17,887 nt of DNA, from NCBI GenBank assembly GCA_030040475.1, contig JASHTQ010000146.1, forward strand, positions 1 through 17,887. The letters are read 5' to 3'. Origin of the DNA: Streptosporangiaceae bacterium. Lineage in GTDB: Bacteria; Actinomycetota; Actinomycetes; Streptosporangiales; Streptosporangiaceae. A program made the translations under genes and the position numbers. The first letter of the stretch is position 1. Each line of letters starts with the position of its first letter. This document shows, piece by piece, positions 16,776 through 17,887 of the stretch. The notes beneath the pieces are model-generated. The model did no database searches. It saw nothing but the letters and a program-made list of their open reading frames with translations, and was not told where the DNA came from.

Positions 16776-17887
16776 ATGGGGCGTTCTGCGGGTGCGGCGG
16801 ACCGGCGCGAGTGGCGGAACTGGGCCGGGACGGCGAGGGCGACGCCGGCTCGGTGGTGCCGGCCGCGCGGCGCGGGCGAGATCGCGGCGGCGGTGAAGGA
16901 CGCGGCGGCCGCCGGGCTGACGGTACGGGCGCTGGGCAGCGGGCACTCGTTCACGCCGATCGCCGCCACCGACGGGGTTGCCCTGGACCTGTCGCTCTGG
17001 ACCGGGATCGTCGCCGCGGATGCTCCGGCGGGCCTGGTCACGGTTCGTTCCGGGACCACGCTGCGGGCACTGAACGCCGCGCTGGACGGGCTCGGGCTCG
17101 CGATGGCGAACCTGGGCGACATCGACGCGCAGACGCTCGCGGGCGCGCTGAGCACGGGGACGCACGGCACCGGCGCCCGGCTGGGCGGGCTCGCCACCCA
17201 GGTCGAGGCGCTCGAGCTGGTCCTCGCGGACGGGTCGGTTGCGTCCTGCTCCGGTTCGGCCCGGCCCGAGCTGTTCGCCGCCGCGCGGGTCGGCCTCGGC
17301 GCGCTCGGCGTGATCAGCACCGTGACGCTGCGCTGCGTGCCGTCGTTCACGCTCGCCGCGGACGAGCGCCCGATGCCGGTGGAGCAGGTCCTCGAGCAGT
17401 TCGACTCGCTGGCGGACGGGAACGACCACTTCGAGTTCTACTGGTTCCCGTACGGCCGCCAGGCCCTGGTCAAGCGGAACAACAGGGTTCCCGTCGACGC
17501 GGCGCCGGGACCCGGGCCGATGCCCGGCTGGCGCAGGTTCGTCGAGTTCGAGGTGATGGAGAACGCCGCGTTCGGCACGCTATGCCGGGTCGGCCGCGCC
17601 GCGCCCCGGCTGATCCCCGCGCTGAACAGGTTCTCCTCGGCCGCGCTGTCCCGGCGCAGCTACACGGAGGTGTCGCACCGGGTGTTCGTGACGCCGAGGC
17701 GGGTCAGGTTCACCGAATCGGAGTACGCCGTTCCACGTGAATCACTCGTCGGCGTGCTCGGCGAACTGCGCCGGGCGGTGCCGCGGCTTGCCGATCCGGT
17801 GATGTTCCCCGTCGAGGTGCGGGTGGCCGCCGCCGACGACATCTGGCTGTCCACCGCGTACCAGCGGGAGTCCGCCTACATCGCGAT
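16776..17887 (+). CDS. FAD-linked oxidase of the D-arabinono-1,4-lactone/alditol oxidase family, 3'-truncated
   Basis: The frame is open from the ATG at 16776 to the window end (370 residues visible of an expected 430 or so). It starts MGRSAGAADRREWRNWAGTA. The FAD-binding (VAO/PCMH-type) domain has ALGSGHSFTPIAATDG, in which His57 is the residue covalently flavinylated in many relatives. It continues with STGTHGTGARLGGLATQV and GLGALGVIS. The second domain, of ALO type, has HFEFYWFPYGRQALVKRNN, SHRVFVTPRRVRFTESEYAV and FPVEVRVAAADDIWLSTAY. Family members oxidise sugar lactones or polyols with oxygen or another acceptor; the substrate is not readable. GGTGGG about five bases upstream is a modest ribosome site. 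The PLP enzyme gene is divergent, and the two share a possible operator. The C-terminal active-site region lies beyond the window. Confidence 0.88.
   Translation, partial: MGRSAGAADRREWRNWAGTARATPARWCRPRGAGEIAAAVKDAAAAGLTVRALGSGHSFTPIAATDGVALDLSLWTGIVAADAPAGLVTVRSGTTLRALNAALDGLGLAMANLGDIDAQTLAGALSTGTHGTGARLGGLATQVEALELVLADGSVASCSGSARPELFAAARVGLGALGVISTVTLRCVPSFTLAADERPMPVEQVLEQFDSLADGNDHFEFYWFPYGRQALVKRNNRVPVDAAPGPGPMPGWRRFVEFEVMENAAFGTLCRVGRAAPRLIPALNRFSSAALSRRSYTEVSHRVFVTPRRVRFTESEYAVPRESLVGVLGELRRAVPRLADPVMFPVEVRVAAADDIWLSTAYQRESAYIA

Noticed and set aside
16659..17429. Extension of the PLP enzyme frame by about 257 residues upstream of 16658
   Set aside because: The extension is antisense to the conserved FAD-oxidase gene, crosses the divergent promoter region and shows no family similarity.
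16691..17740. A 349-residue plus-strand frame starting at 16691
   Set aside because: It is an Arg/Gly/Ala-rich shadow. The conserved oxidase lies in a different frame starting at 16776.

Overview
The window is very GC-rich DNA. It has GC-ending codons, GTG and TTG starts, overlapping stop/start junctions and several protein families typical of high-GC actinomycetes, so a filamentous actinomycete or close relative is the best guess. No rRNA, tRNA, CRISPR array, transposase or phage gene was found. Genes cover nearly everything and no gene-free stretch exceeds about 250 bases.

Region 1 (1-3006, + strand) is a one-carbon/electron-transfer block. It holds the 3' end of a folate-binding GcvT-type gene of the dimethylglycine/sarcosine oxidoreductase kind, then etfB and etfA. 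The natural reading is that a flavin-dependent N-demethylation feeds its electrons to this ETF. Between etfB and etfA lies a 166-base gap with a long imperfect hairpin and a second hairpin just before the etfA ribosome site.

Region 2 (2969-6972) is a divergent pair of regulatory or conflict-type genes. A small class III nucleotidyl-cyclase-like protein reads left. A 989-residue HTH/NB-ARC/TPR STAND protein reads right. They share a 242-base intergenic region that contains a near-palindrome.

Region 3 (7039-13581, + strand) is a trehalose operon, glgX(treX)-treY-treZ. treY and treZ look intact and are joined by start/stop overlaps. glgX keeps a full-length, frame-perfect coding sequence interrupted by two TAG codons, 22 codons apart, that flank its catalytic nucleophile. 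This is the most striking oddity in the window: a pseudogene, an assembly error or, less likely, readthrough.

Region 4 (13567-16658, - strand) holds a patatin-like hydrolase, a six-cysteine lipoprotein of unknown function and a PLP-dependent amino acid deaminase/aldolase-type enzyme. Region 5 (16776-17887, + strand, cut by the window end) is an FAD-linked sugar-lactone/alditol oxidase. It is divergent from the PLP enzyme across a 117-base promoter region with a perfect 11-bp inverted repeat.

The best candidate for a less-described system is the cyclase-like/STAND pair. The best candidates for odd biology are the double-amber glgX and the etfB-etfA hairpin element.
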